Shown here: positions 51,909 to 61,110 of the stretch, piece after piece
Layout of the letters: every line of letters begins with the position of its first letter
Numbering within the stretch: position 1 is the stretch's first letter
From: Irineochytrium annulatum
Lineage: Eukaryota > Chytridiomycota > Chytridiomycetes > Chytridiales > Chytridiaceae
DNA: 64,000 nt
Assembly: GCA_027600665.1 (NCBI GenBank)
Contig: JADGJL010000011.1
Location: 1-64,000, forward strand
Reading direction: 5' to 3'
Program-made: the position numbers and the translations under genes
The notes under the pieces: model-generated
What the model was told of the DNA's origin: nothing
The model's database searches: none
The model's input: the letters and a program-made list of their open reading frames with translations, nothing else

Positions 51909-52616
51909 ATGAGCCAAACGCAGCAACAGATCCGCGAGTTTGTTGCAGGGATACAAGCATATGTGTCGCCAGTAAATGTGATTAATCCTTGGAGAGATTA
52001 TGTGAAGGGCTATGATATCGGCCCAGAAGCGGTAAAGATTCGGTCGGAACATTTGACCAGATATTTGGAACCAAGAATGTGCAGGGCTCGGTACATTTTT
52101 ATTGCGGAAGCGGTGGGATATCAAGGGGCGAGGTTCTCCGGCGTACCCTTGACGTCTGAGCGAATGGTTACCGGGAATCACTCGCTGGTGGATCACCAGA
52201 TGATTTTTACAGGCAAGCCGGGTGTCAGAACAAGCCTGCCTAATATCGCCAAACCTAACCGGAGTCAGGCATTGTATGGATTCGCAGAACCGACAGCATC
52301 TATTATATGGGGCGAAGTGTTATCCAGTACAAGGTGGAAACCAACGGACTTTATATTTTGGAACATCTATCCCTTTCATCCCTATCAATCTTCTGAGAAC
52401 AGGATGACGAATCGAACGCCGACTTTGGCAGAATTGGGGGATGGTGTGTTATTCGCCAGACAGCTTATGCAACTGAATCCTGATGCTCAGATCGTGGCTA
52501 TTGGCAGAAAGTCAGCAGACACGTTAAGCACCCATCTCATTAAACATCATCATGTTCCCCATCCTGCAAACGGAAGAGCAGTACAATTCCAAAAAGCAGT
52601 AAGGTCAATAATCTAG
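51909..52616 (+). CDS. Uracil-DNA glycosylase-like protein
   Basis: The protein has 235 residues. Pieces match the uracil-DNA glycosylase fold: FIAEAVGYQGARFSGVPLTSER (motif 1 region), FWNIYPFHPYQ in the middle, VAIGRKSADTL and the late HPANG in place of the usual HPS motif. The catalytic aspartate of family 1 is not obvious, so activity on uracil is not certain. AAAGGAGG precedes the ATG. It stands alone between tmRNA and a small hypothetical gene. Confidence 0.65.
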   Translation: MSQTQQQIREFVAGIQAYVSPVNVINPWRDYVKGYDIGPEAVKIRSEHLTRYLEPRMCRARYIFIAEAVGYQGARFSGVPLTSERMVTGNHSLVDHQMIFTGKPGVRTSLPNIAKPNRSQALYGFAEPTASIIWGEVLSSTRWKPTDFIFWNIYPFHPYQSSENRMTNRTPTLAELGDGVLFARQLMQLNPDAQIVAIGRKSADTLSTHLIKHHHVPHPANGRAVQFQKAVRSII

Positions 52617-52721
52617 CCCATTTGGAACTGGAGAAATAAAGGCTGACACATGCATTCTTATCGTTCAAGTGCTCACACATAACGTAATGCCTATCCTATA
52701 AAGATTGGTTGGTGAAGCTAA

Positions 52722-53084
52722 ATGAGTGAAAAATACTGGCTTGTGGTGCAATATCCGCTGAAGAGCGCGCAGGGTAGCAAACGAGATCATTGGTTGAAGG
52801 AAAAGGTAATGGAATATCTGGAAACCGTTCTGACCCAGGCGGAGTTGGGAGAGGTGGATGGATGTGATCTGGGTAGCCGTGTGGCTGATCCAAAGGAATA
52901 TGTAATGAACATTTTCTGTGTGGTAACGGACGAGGATCGGAGCATAGCGCTAATTAAAAAAGTGCTGAGAGAGAGTCGGCTCGATTATACCCGCATCCAA
53001 ATCGCTACGATGCCATATGGCACAGAAGGAAGATACACGCTGAAATATGCCTCCAAAAAAGGCGTTACCGAATTCTCGCTTTGA
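52722..53084 (+). CDS. Hypothetical protein
   Basis: A 120-residue soluble protein with no signal peptide or membrane segment. I do not recognise a family. It has a regular pattern of strands and helices (KYWLVVQYPLKS, YVMNIFCVVTDEDRSIALIKKVLRES) that suggests a ferredoxin-like alpha/beta fold. TTGGTGAAG precedes the ATG. No neighbour gives a clear hint to function. Confidence 0.7.
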   Translation: MSEKYWLVVQYPLKSAQGSKRDHWLKEKVMEYLETVLTQAELGEVDGCDLGSRVADPKEYVMNIFCVVTDEDRSIALIKKVLRESRLDYTRIQIATMPYGTEGRYTLKYASKKGVTEFSL

Positions 53085-53653
53085 TCACGAATCGTTGTTT
53101 CTTACCATAACGAACTCTTTGCTTGTCCTGCCCGAGGACGTTTTGTCCACGATGTTTTCTCCACTTAAATTCATTATACGAGAAAATGATGATTGGACTC
53201 CCCAAACTTAACCACTCGATCAACACACGCCCCATAGTAAGATTTGTGCATGCTCGTACATATCTTAATTCTGCTCAAAAGTATGCGCACTTCAAGGTAG
53301 ATATTTATCAGCGTCTCTTGATATTAAGATCCTCCGCGTTCCCCGCATCACTCTCCATCCGGCATAAACCATAACTTTTATCTGTACCTCCAAAGTTTTA
53401 TAAAGCAGTGCTCCTTGGGTTTCAAGTCAGGGGGCCCCATACCCGAAGTGTTCACAACAATCGTCATCCCACATCCTCATTTCTACTTTACTCAGTCAAG
53501 TCATCCCCAAGCGATAAAAAGAATTGAGCCTCCTCCATACACCGTCCTATAATATACAATTGTATACAATCCAAGAGAGTGGTGGATAACACAACCGGTC
53601 ATCCGATCCAAACCGTTAAACCCATCACACTTTGGAACCAAAGGAGGGTCAGA
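53085..53653 (+). promoter_or_regulatory. Intergenic region and sensor-kinase promoter
   Basis: Most of this 569-base stretch shows no gene. An 83-residue frame at 53123 has no ribosome site. Near its end is a possible promoter, TTGAGC (53524), 18 bases, TATAAT (53548-53553). A perfect 14-base palindrome TATACAATTGTATA (53553-53566) overlaps its 3' edge and is well placed for an operator. Confidence 0.5.
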
Positions 53654-55813
53654 GTGAAAAACAGAGCAAAGGATGCAACAACAGATGCAGGAGCAACAAC
53701 AGAAGGTGATGCAACAATTGAAGCGAAAGCAACAGCAACAGCATCAGATGTCGAGACCAATGCAGAAGCAAACGAAAATACGAAAGCAAACACGAGAGCA
53801 ACCTCCAGTGCAAGGAAGAAGAATTGGACTCCCCGTTTCAAAGAGTTTATTCAACGCAAACCCAAGACGCTGGCTTTTAAAATCCCGTTTGCCTACTTTG
53901 TCATTATTCTGCTAACGGTGGCGTTCAGTGCGTTGGTGTTGAATCGAATCTCGGAAAATGACGCGCAGCGAAAGATTAATGAAGCATCACTGCAGACAAT
54001 CACATCCATTGAGACCAATGTTAATCTTATGATCGGGAACGTGAACAATTATTCGAAGATGATTTTCTCCGATCCCAACTTGCAGAACCTGCTGCGGCAG
54101 GGCAATGTGTACTCCAATTTACAGACACAGTCCAAGGTTAGCGCGTATCTGACCAATCTCATGCAAGCGGTTCCAATTATTGATTCAGTCTATATTTATG
54201 ATAATTCGGGTCACCGATTCTCTGTCGGTACACAGGAGTGGCCCACGTTTATGGAAGCGAATGTGAAGGAAGCGCCGTGGTACGAACAGGCTTTGAAGCA
54301 CAACGGACGATATCTTCTCAGGCTGAATGGTGGCAACAACGATAGCGGAGTCTCGGCGACGGGGGAGAATGATGGGCAAGAGGTGGTCTCATTTATTCGC
54401 CTCATTCGCGACTTGGATGATACGTCTCCGCTTGGCTTTCTGGTCATGAACATCAAGGGGGCATCCATCGCGCAAGCCTACGCCAACCTGTCTGCACCGG
54501 ATTCATTTCAGGTGGCCATTCTGGATGAGCATCAGCGGGTGATCGCAACCAACGCAACCGATGGGAAGAAGGGCGTGCCTGCGGTATCCGACGCATCCAT
54601 GTCTGCGGCTTCTGGACAGGAAGGCATGCACGAGATGTTAGAAGCCAATCAGGCCAAGTTAAAACAAGCATTTCAAGAGCATCCCTCCGGCTTCATCACC
54701 TTGCAATCGGGTGTTCAGGAGTATGCGGTGACCTATCGTTCGGCTGGTGATGATCAGTGGAAATTCATCAGCATGAGTCCATACCGGGCTACTGATACCC
54801 GTAATAAATCCATGGTGCTGCTCGCGTTGATCCTGCTCGCGGTGAACGGGACTGTCTTTTTTGTAAGTTCATTCATCATCTCGCGCAGTGTCATCAAGCC
54901 GATTCACAAGCTGCTTCGTGCCATGCAAAAAGCGCCAAGTGGCAACTTCCGTAAAGTGACGGTTGAGCTGAACAGCTACGAGTTCGAACAGCTATATGGA
55001 GGATACAACCAGATGATTGAACAGATTGACCAGATGCTGAAACGAATCATTCAGGAGCAGCAGACGATCCGCCGTGCAGAGCTGAATACACTTCAGGCGC
55101 AGATCAAGCCGCATTTTTTATATAACACACTGGATTCCATCACCTCCCTGGCCATGTCGGGCATGAACGATAAGGTATGTGAGCTGTTAGAAGCGCTCGG
55201 AAGTTACTATCGACTGAGTGTCAGCAAAGGCCGTGAACTGATTACACTGCACGAGGAGGTTGAGATTGTACGCAATTATCTGACGATCCAGCAGGTACGC
55301 TACCCCGGTGTATTTGAGGTGCAGTACGATATCGATTCAGACTGTGAGCGGGTGATGATTCCCAAGCTCGTGCTTCAACCTTTGGTAGAAAATTCGCTAT
55401 ATCATGGCATTCGTCCCAAAGGCGGCCCAGGCACGATACGCATTCAAGCACATCGATCCAAGGAAGGGGTAATTCTAACGATCACTGACGACGGAGTCGG
55501 CATGTCCGAGGAAGAGATACAGCAGGTTCAACGCAAAGAAATCAATCGTTCTAACCGTTTTGACTCAACGAACTCAACGAACTCATCTAATTCAACTAAT
55601 CTTTCCAATCCTTCCGATTTTTCCGATCTCTCTAAGCTTTCTAAGATTACTTATAACTCTAAACACAATCCAAGCTTTGGCTTATGGGGAACGATGGAGC
55701 GACTTCGTATTTTCTACGAAAGAGAGGATGGACTCAAGCTGGAGAGCGAGGTTGGAAAAGGAACCACCATTATGATAACGATCCCGAAGGGAGCCGATGA
55801 ATCATGGAATTAA
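53654..55813 (+). CDS. Sensor histidine kinase, YesM type
   Basis: This membrane kinase has about 719 residues. An unusual cytoplasmic tail of about 60 residues is Ala/Thr/Glu-rich. Transmembrane helices lie near 75-97 and 385-412 and flank an extracellular dCache-like sensor. HAMP follows, then the His_kinase domain with the phosphorylated His in QIKPHFLYNTLDSI (about residue 487), the N box LVENSLYHGI and ITDDGVGM. The ATP lid carries a Ser/Asn/Thr-rich insert of about 35 residues (about 634-669). The start is a GTG with AAGGAGGG six bases upstream. A GTG at 53579 would add 25 residues. It overlaps its response regulator by ten bases. Confidence 0.88.
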   Translation: MKNRAKDATTDAGATTEGDATIEAKATATASDVETNAEANENTKANTRATSSARKKNWTPRFKEFIQRKPKTLAFKIPFAYFVIILLTVAFSALVLNRISENDAQRKINEASLQTITSIETNVNLMIGNVNNYSKMIFSDPNLQNLLRQGNVYSNLQTQSKVSAYLTNLMQAVPIIDSVYIYDNSGHRFSVGTQEWPTFMEANVKEAPWYEQALKHNGRYLLRLNGGNNDSGVSATGENDGQEVVSFIRLIRDLDDTSPLGFLVMNIKGASIAQAYANLSAPDSFQVAILDEHQRVIATNATDGKKGVPAVSDASMSAASGQEGMHEMLEANQAKLKQAFQEHPSGFITLQSGVQEYAVTYRSAGDDQWKFISMSPYRATDTRNKSMVLLALILLAVNGTVFFVSSFIISRSVIKPIHKLLRAMQKAPSGNFRKVTVELNSYEFEQLYGGYNQMIEQIDQMLKRIIQEQQTIRRAELNTLQAQIKPHFLYNTLDSITSLAMSGMNDKVCELLEALGSYYRLSVSKGRELITLHEEVEIVRNYLTIQQVRYPGVFEVQYDIDSDCERVMIPKLVLQPLVENSLYHGIRPKGGPGTIRIQAHRSKEGVILTITDDGVGMSEEEIQQVQRKEINRSNRFDSTNSTNSSNSTNLSNPSDFSDLSKLSKITYNSKHNPSFGLWGTMERLRIFYEREDGLKLESEVGKGTTIMITIPKGADESWN

Positions 55814-57582
55814 CTGTAAAACCTTTAAAGGTATTGATTGTGGACGATGAGTACCTCATCCGAAATCTGCTGCGTATGCGTATCGATTGGGAACAGCAAG
55901 GCATGGTCATCGTTGGCGAGGCCTCCGATGCACAAGAGGCTTTGGATCAGGTGGAGCTGTTGCGTCCAGACATCGTGTTCACGGACATATACATGCCGAA
56001 GATGGACGGCATTGAACTGAGCCGTATCCTCATGGAGCGTTACCCGAACCTGAAAATCGTGGTTGTGACGGGACATGATGAATTTGAATATGCTCGTCAG
56101 AGTGTGAAGCTGGGCATATCCGATTTTATTTTAAAACCCATTCGTGCTTCGGAGTTATTACAGGTTACGACGAAGCTGCGAGCGACGATTGAGCAGGAGA
56201 TCGGACGTGAGTGGGAGCTGATAAAGCTGCGGGAGGAAATGAAGCAGAGCTTGCCTTATCTCAGGGAGAGGTTTGTGAATCAATGGTTAAGTCATGTGGT
56301 GCCTGAGGATGAACTACACGAGAAGGCGCGATTCTTCGGCATTCCTATCTCGTCTAGTGAACCGGGATTACGCATCGCAGTAATAGAGGTGGAGGTTGCT
56401 GTACCGCAAGCGAAGATAGATGCACCAGAGGTATATCGACATCTGCCCGAGACATCTCATCAAGTTCATGAAGCTCATCAAGCCCGTCAACCGCACCAAC
56501 TCAGCCAAGTTCAAGGAGAGCCCCAACACGATCAAACCCATTTAAGCCGGCATCAGACAGAAGCCCATCCACAACCCGCTGAGGAAATACATATTCTGTT
56601 GCGAATGGTAGGCATGAAGCAGGTGCAGGCTTTTTATCCGCAGGATTCGCCCACCCTTACCGTTATGGACCCGCATAACCGAATCGTTGTGCTCTCGCTT
56701 GGTGCGGATACGGAATTTGCCAATCAGGTACAGCAGCTTCAGGAAGAACTTCAACAGACGCTTAAGCTCGAAGGGTGCAAAGTGGATGTGACTGTAGGGA
56801 TTGGGCAATGGCAATCAAGATGGGGAAAGGCTTGTGTGGGCTACCGGGAAGCTTGTCGTGCACTCGATTATCAAGCGTTTGTGGGGAAAAATCAGGTCAT
56901 TTGCTTCGAAGATCTGGTCATCGAAGGCGGGAAAAAGCCCTACCACTCGGATGCTCAGCTGCTCCAACAACTGCAATTTTACGTCAGTGTTGGTGCGCGG
57001 GAAGAAGCGGTATTATTGCTGGAGCGAATGCTGTCTGTGCCATTCTCGGACGTTTCACAGTTTCGGATGGCAGCCTTGGATGTGGTTACGGAGTGCCAGC
57101 GTGCTGCCATAGAGCAGCAGCTTGAGGGAGAGCATGCATTGAACAAGGAGGCCGTTGCGGCCATTTTTACAGCAGATCATCTGCCTGAACTAAAAAGTAT
57201 GCTAGAGCAGCATGTCCGCACCGTATCGGATGTCATACAAGCCAAGCGACAGGCCAATGAAGGCAATCTGATCGACCGGGTGAAGGCTTATCTTGAAGAG
57301 AATATGGGCAATGCGGAAGTGGGGCTTTCCAGCACGGCGGCTGCTTTTTACGTAAGCTCGGGCCATCTGGGGCGGCTGATGAAAAAAGAAACCGGGCAGA
57401 CATTTGTGGAGTATCTCACCCAACTCCGCATGAAGAAGGCTGAACTGCTACTGAAACAGACGGATCTGAAAGGTTATGAGATTGGGGAGCAGGTAGGCAT
57501 CCCGGACCCACACTATTTCAGCGTCTTGTTCAAAAAACATATCGGTCGATCCATGAATGAATATCGAAATGTAAAAACCTGA
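55804..57582 (+). CDS. Response regulator with AraC output domain, YesN type
   Basis: This 592-residue protein has a receiver domain (acids DD at 14-15, phospho-acceptor Asp61 in VFTDIYMPKMDG, Lys111). A long middle region follows, then a C-terminal AraC double helix-turn-helix (GLSSTAAAFYVSSGHLGRLM and GYEIGEQVGIPDPHYFSVLF). A Gln/His-rich low-complexity stretch fills about residues 205-262. The gene overlaps the kinase gene, so the two are translationally coupled. It should activate the adjacent sugar ABC operon at 57779. Confidence 0.9.
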   Translation: MELTVKPLKVLIVDDEYLIRNLLRMRIDWEQQGMVIVGEASDAQEALDQVELLRPDIVFTDIYMPKMDGIELSRILMERYPNLKIVVVTGHDEFEYARQSVKLGISDFILKPIRASELLQVTTKLRATIEQEIGREWELIKLREEMKQSLPYLRERFVNQWLSHVVPEDELHEKARFFGIPISSSEPGLRIAVIEVEVAVPQAKIDAPEVYRHLPETSHQVHEAHQARQPHQLSQVQGEPQHDQTHLSRHQTEAHPQPAEEIHILLRMVGMKQVQAFYPQDSPTLTVMDPHNRIVVLSLGADTEFANQVQQLQEELQQTLKLEGCKVDVTVGIGQWQSRWGKACVGYREACRALDYQAFVGKNQVICFEDLVIEGGKKPYHSDAQLLQQLQFYVSVGAREEAVLLLERMLSVPFSDVSQFRMAALDVVTECQRAAIEQQLEGEHALNKEAVAAIFTADHLPELKSMLEQHVRTVSDVIQAKRQANEGNLIDRVKAYLEENMGNAEVGLSSTAAAFYVSSGHLGRLMKKETGQTFVEYLTQLRMKKAELLLKQTDLKGYEIGEQVGIPDPHYFSVLFKKHIGRSMNEYRNVKT

Positions 57583-57778
57583 AAAACGAGAATGTAGTCG
57601 GGCGTGTTGGGGAGTGTGGGGAGTGCGGCGAAGGTCTGAGTGTAAAGCCGCTTCGGTTCCAATTCCACATATGTTCGAAAATTACAAATCGATGCCTGTT
57701 TTCTAAATGGAGAACAAAGCACAGTTTGCCTAAAATATGGGCTAGAACCAACGAAAACACATAGGGAGGTCTGTAGAT

Positions 57779-59092
57779 ATGAAAGCGCTATTAAAAAAAT
57801 CAGCAAGTCTAATTCTGACGCTGGGCATTGTAAGCAGTCTGGCGGCATGTTCATCCGGCTCGTCCGGCGGCGCACAGGGGGAAAGCAATGGCAAGATCAA
57901 GCTGACGCTGTGGGATCAATCGGTCGGCAATACCGATCCTTCGGCCAAGCTGCTGCCCGAGATTGTGGAGAAATGGAACAGCGAGCATCCAGACATTCAG
58001 GTTGAACGTACGGGCACGACAGGAGAACAGTACAAAACCAAAGTCAAAACATCGATTGCAGCTGGTGAAGCGCCGGACCTGTTCTATGGCATGGGAGGCG
58101 GCAGCTTCATGCAGCCGTACATCAAATCCGGTAATGTGCTGGAAATCTCAAGTTACCTGACGGACGATATCAAAGAACGGATGGGCCCGGGTATGGCTGA
58201 GGCCATCAATATGGACGGCAAAATCTACACATTGCCCGTGTACACACATATCGCCAACCTTTACGTGAACACGGAATTGTTCGAGCAGGCGGGTGCCAAG
58301 ATTCCGACCACCTATAACGAACTGCTGGATGCAATCGAGAAGCTGAAAGCGGCAGGAATTACTCCGGCTGTGATTGGGGAAAAAGACCGTTGGCCAGGCA
58401 TGTACTGGTACGACATTATTGCGATGCGCCAGGCAGGCAATGCTGCGGTAATGGAAGCCTTTAAAGATCCGTCGAAGTGGGATTCGCCCGACTTTGTTGC
58501 CGCCGCGACCAAGATGCAGCAGCTTGCGCAAGCAGGAGCTTTCAACAGCAGCATGTTCAGCATGAGCTATGACGAGATGCTTGGGGCTTTCAATGCAGGT
58601 AACGGGGCGATGATGTTCCAGGCCAACTGGGTGAATGCAGGAATTGAGGACCCGTCTTCGGCAGTCAAAGGCAAAGTGAAAGTGATTCCGTTCCCGGTGT
58701 TTGAGGATGGGCAAGGCACAAATACCGAAATCTTCGGGGGAGCCGTCGATGGTTTTTACATTAACCAGAATACCAAGCATCCGAAAGAAGCCGTGGAATT
58801 CCTCAAGTATCTGAGCGAGCAGCTGGGTACGCAAGGTTTCCTGGCCGGAGCCGGTCTGCCAAGCTGGAAAACAGATGCACTCGACACGTCCAGTCTGTCC
58901 TCCCTAGATCTGTCTGCGGCAGATATTATGAAAACGGCGACATCATTCATCGCCTGGTGGGATAACATTCTGCCAGCGGAGTCTGCCGAAGCACACAAAA
59001 ACCTGATTGCCCAGTTGCTGGCTGGCGATGTAACACCGGAGGAGTTCTGCAAACAGATGGCACAGCTCAAACCAACAGAGCTAAGTCTGTAG
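57779..59092 (+). CDS. Sugar ABC transporter substrate-binding lipoprotein (CUT1)
   Basis: This 437-residue extracellular binding protein has a lipoprotein signal peptide (lipobox SLAAC near residues 20-24) and a Ser/Gly-rich linker. The mature part has family 1 solute-binding features (LTLWDQSVG, APDLFYGMGGG, GAMMFQANWV). It resembles raffinose/multisugar MsmE-type proteins. AGGGAGG precedes the ATG. The sugar is unknown. A stem-loop separates it from the permease genes. Confidence 0.9.
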   Translation: MKALLKKSASLILTLGIVSSLAACSSGSSGGAQGESNGKIKLTLWDQSVGNTDPSAKLLPEIVEKWNSEHPDIQVERTGTTGEQYKTKVKTSIAAGEAPDLFYGMGGGSFMQPYIKSGNVLEISSYLTDDIKERMGPGMAEAINMDGKIYTLPVYTHIANLYVNTELFEQAGAKIPTTYNELLDAIEKLKAAGITPAVIGEKDRWPGMYWYDIIAMRQAGNAAVMEAFKDPSKWDSPDFVAAATKMQQLAQAGAFNSSMFSMSYDEMLGAFNAGNGAMMFQANWVNAGIEDPSSAVKGKVKVIPFPVFEDGQGTNTEIFGGAVDGFYINQNTKHPKEAVEFLKYLSEQLGTQGFLAGAGLPSWKTDALDTSSLSSLDLSAADIMKTATSFIAWWDNILPAESAEAHKNLIAQLLAGDVTPEEFCKQMAQLKPTELSL

Positions 59093-59114
59093 GTTAAACA
59101 GCTAAAGCCCAAAC

Positions 59115-59147
59115 AAGGCGTGGTCCGGCATATCCCGGTCACGCCTT
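59115..59147 (+). other. Intercistronic stem-loop
   Basis: AAGGCGTG-G-TCCGG pairs with CCGGT-CACGCCTT between the binding-protein and first permease genes, with no T run of useful length. It is placed just as the one at 20350-20371. Confidence 0.55.
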
Positions 59148-59163
59148 TGAGAGGAGAACAACA

Positions 59164-60033
59164 ATGAACTCTGTATTTTCCAATAAAGGCACCATAGCTG
59201 TCTTCGTACTGCCCACACTAATTCTGTTCTGCGGCATTGTGCTTATTCCGATCTTTGTCTCCAGTTATTACAGTCTGTTGGACTGGAACGGCGTAGGTAG
59301 GGGGACATTTATCGGTCTGGACAACTATGTAGAGATGTTTAAGGATACGCGTGTACTGAATTCGATCAAAAACTCCCTGCTGTTCGCTGGCGCTTCGGTG
59401 TTCATTCAACTGCCGATCTCGCTGGTGCTCGCACTGATTCTGGCGTCCAACGTCAAGGGGGAAGGGTTCTACCGGACCGTGTATTTCATCCCGGTATTGA
59501 TCTCAACGGTGGTTATTGCCCAGTTGTGGTCAAAAATCTACAATGCCGATTACGGCCTGCTGAACGTGCTGCTGCAAAATATCGGCTTATCCCATTGGGC
59601 GCAAGATTGGCTGGGTCAGAAGCACACGGCACTTGCGGCTTCTTTTATCCCAACCCTATGGCAGTACGTGGGGTATCACATGCTGCTGATGTACGCAGGA
59701 GCGAAATCCGTCTCACAGGATGTGCTGGAAGCTGCAAGAATGGATGGTGCTTCACGTCTTCGCACGGCGTGGTCCATTATGATCCCTTTAATGAAGCCCA
59801 TCCTGAAGGTAAGCCTTGTATTTTCGGTTATTGGCGCATTTAAGGTGTTTGACCTGATCTATGTGCTGACGGGCGGCGGGCCGTTCTATACCACTGAAGT
59901 GCCGAGCACGTTGATGTACGCCACCATTTTTGATACGTTCCGGTACGGATATGGCAGTGCAATCTCGGTATTTATCATTGTGGAGTGTCTGGTATGTACG
60001 ATCCTCATTAATTCATTGTTCAAAACGGAATAG
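59164..60033 (+). CDS. Sugar ABC transporter permease (MsmF/UgpA type)
   Basis: This 289-residue permease has six hydrophobic segments. The EAA loop is EAARMDGASRLRTAWSIMIPLMKP, and GGGPFYTTEVPSTLMY is typical of this family. GAGGAG precedes the ATG. It pairs with the next gene. There is no ATPase in the operon. Confidence 0.92.
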   Translation: MNSVFSNKGTIAVFVLPTLILFCGIVLIPIFVSSYYSLLDWNGVGRGTFIGLDNYVEMFKDTRVLNSIKNSLLFAGASVFIQLPISLVLALILASNVKGEGFYRTVYFIPVLISTVVIAQLWSKIYNADYGLLNVLLQNIGLSHWAQDWLGQKHTALAASFIPTLWQYVGYHMLLMYAGAKSVSQDVLEAARMDGASRLRTAWSIMIPLMKPILKVSLVFSVIGAFKVFDLIYVLTGGGPFYTTEVPSTLMYATIFDTFRYGYGSAISVFIIVECLVCTILINSLFKTE

Positions 60034-60048
60034 AAGGAGGCATGAGGC

Positions 60049-60924
60049 ATGAGTACCGTAGAAGTCATGTTGCAAAAAAAGCCCAAGCCTAGGTCCATCT
60101 CCGGACCAATCGGGAAAGTGTTCCTGCAAGCGTTTCTGATCCTCGTCGCAATTGTGCAGATCTACCCACTCATCTGGCTGGCGCTGTTTTCCTTGAAGGA
60201 TAACAGTGAAATCTTCAGCGGCGATGTTGCCGGATTGCCGAAGGCGTTTCTGTGGAGCAACTACACCAAAGCCATGTCCGACGGCCATGTGCTGACCTAT
60301 TTTATGAATAGCGTGCTGGTTACTGTGGCCTCCATTGTCTTGGTACTGATCCTTTCTTCGATGACGGGATACGCAATCACAAGAATGAACTGGAAGCTCA
60401 GCGGGTTCACGATGACGCTTATTTTGCTGGGTATGATGGTGCCGATTCATGCGGCGCTGCTGCCATTATTTATTATTTTGAAGAATCTAAGCCTGCTCAA
60501 CAGTTATTGGTCACTGATCATTCCCTATGTGGCGTTTGGCATTCCGATGGCAGTATTCATTCTGGGCAGCTTTTTCAAAGGTATCCCGCGAGAGATGGAG
60601 GAGTCGGCGGTGATCGACGGCTGCGGCATCTACCGGACGTTTTTCTCTATTATTCTGCCTCTGGTAACCCCGGCTATATCAACGGTAGCCATCTTCACGT
60701 TTTTGTCGTGCTGGAATGAGTTGATGTTTGCGGTCACGTTTATCAATAACACGGCTTATCAGACATTAACGGTGGGCATGATGTCGATGGTGGGAACGTA
60801 CATTACGCAATGGGGCATCATTGGTGCGGGACTGATGATTACGACGGTGCCAACGGTGATCATCTATCTGCTGTTGAACAAACAGGTGCAGAAGAGCATG
60901 ATCGCAGGTGCGATCAAAGGTTAG
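60049..60924 (+). CDS. Sugar ABC transporter permease (MsmG/UgpE type)
   Basis: This 291-residue channel subunit has six hydrophobic segments, the EAA-like loop EESAVIDGCGIYRTFFSIILPLV and the ending KSMIAGAIKG. GAAGGAGG precedes the ATG, fifteen bases after the first permease. The N-terminal 20 residues are basic and cytoplasmic. Confidence 0.92.
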   Translation: MSTVEVMLQKKPKPRSISGPIGKVFLQAFLILVAIVQIYPLIWLALFSLKDNSEIFSGDVAGLPKAFLWSNYTKAMSDGHVLTYFMNSVLVTVASIVLVLILSSMTGYAITRMNWKLSGFTMTLILLGMMVPIHAALLPLFIILKNLSLLNSYWSLIIPYVAFGIPMAVFILGSFFKGIPREMEESAVIDGCGIYRTFFSIILPLVTPAISTVAIFTFLSCWNELMFAVTFINNTAYQTLTVGMMSMVGTYITQWGIIGAGLMITTVPTVIIYLLLNKQVQKSMIAGAIKG

Positions 60925-61110
60925 TTGGAGGCTGGACTGGAGGGCGTGGCGGTAGAAGCGCTTGCTGCTCGCTCACTGTACTCTCTTTCTGGTGGATATC
61001 GGCTTGATTCAGGATTTCGCAAGGTGTGGTTTCTGGACTAGACCGCGGTCTATGAACATGGAATAATAAGGGGTATGTAGCCAGTCAGTTGCAGAGAGGG
61101 GTCATTATTT

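Noticed and set aside
53123..53374. 83-codon frame between the hypothetical gene and the sensor kinase
   Set aside because: No ribosome site. The sequence reads as noncoding with Cys/Arg/His excess.
53673..53915. Glutamine-rich frame within the 5' end of the sensor kinase
   Set aside because: It is an alternative phase of the CAACAG repeats. The kinase frame continues through the membrane helix.
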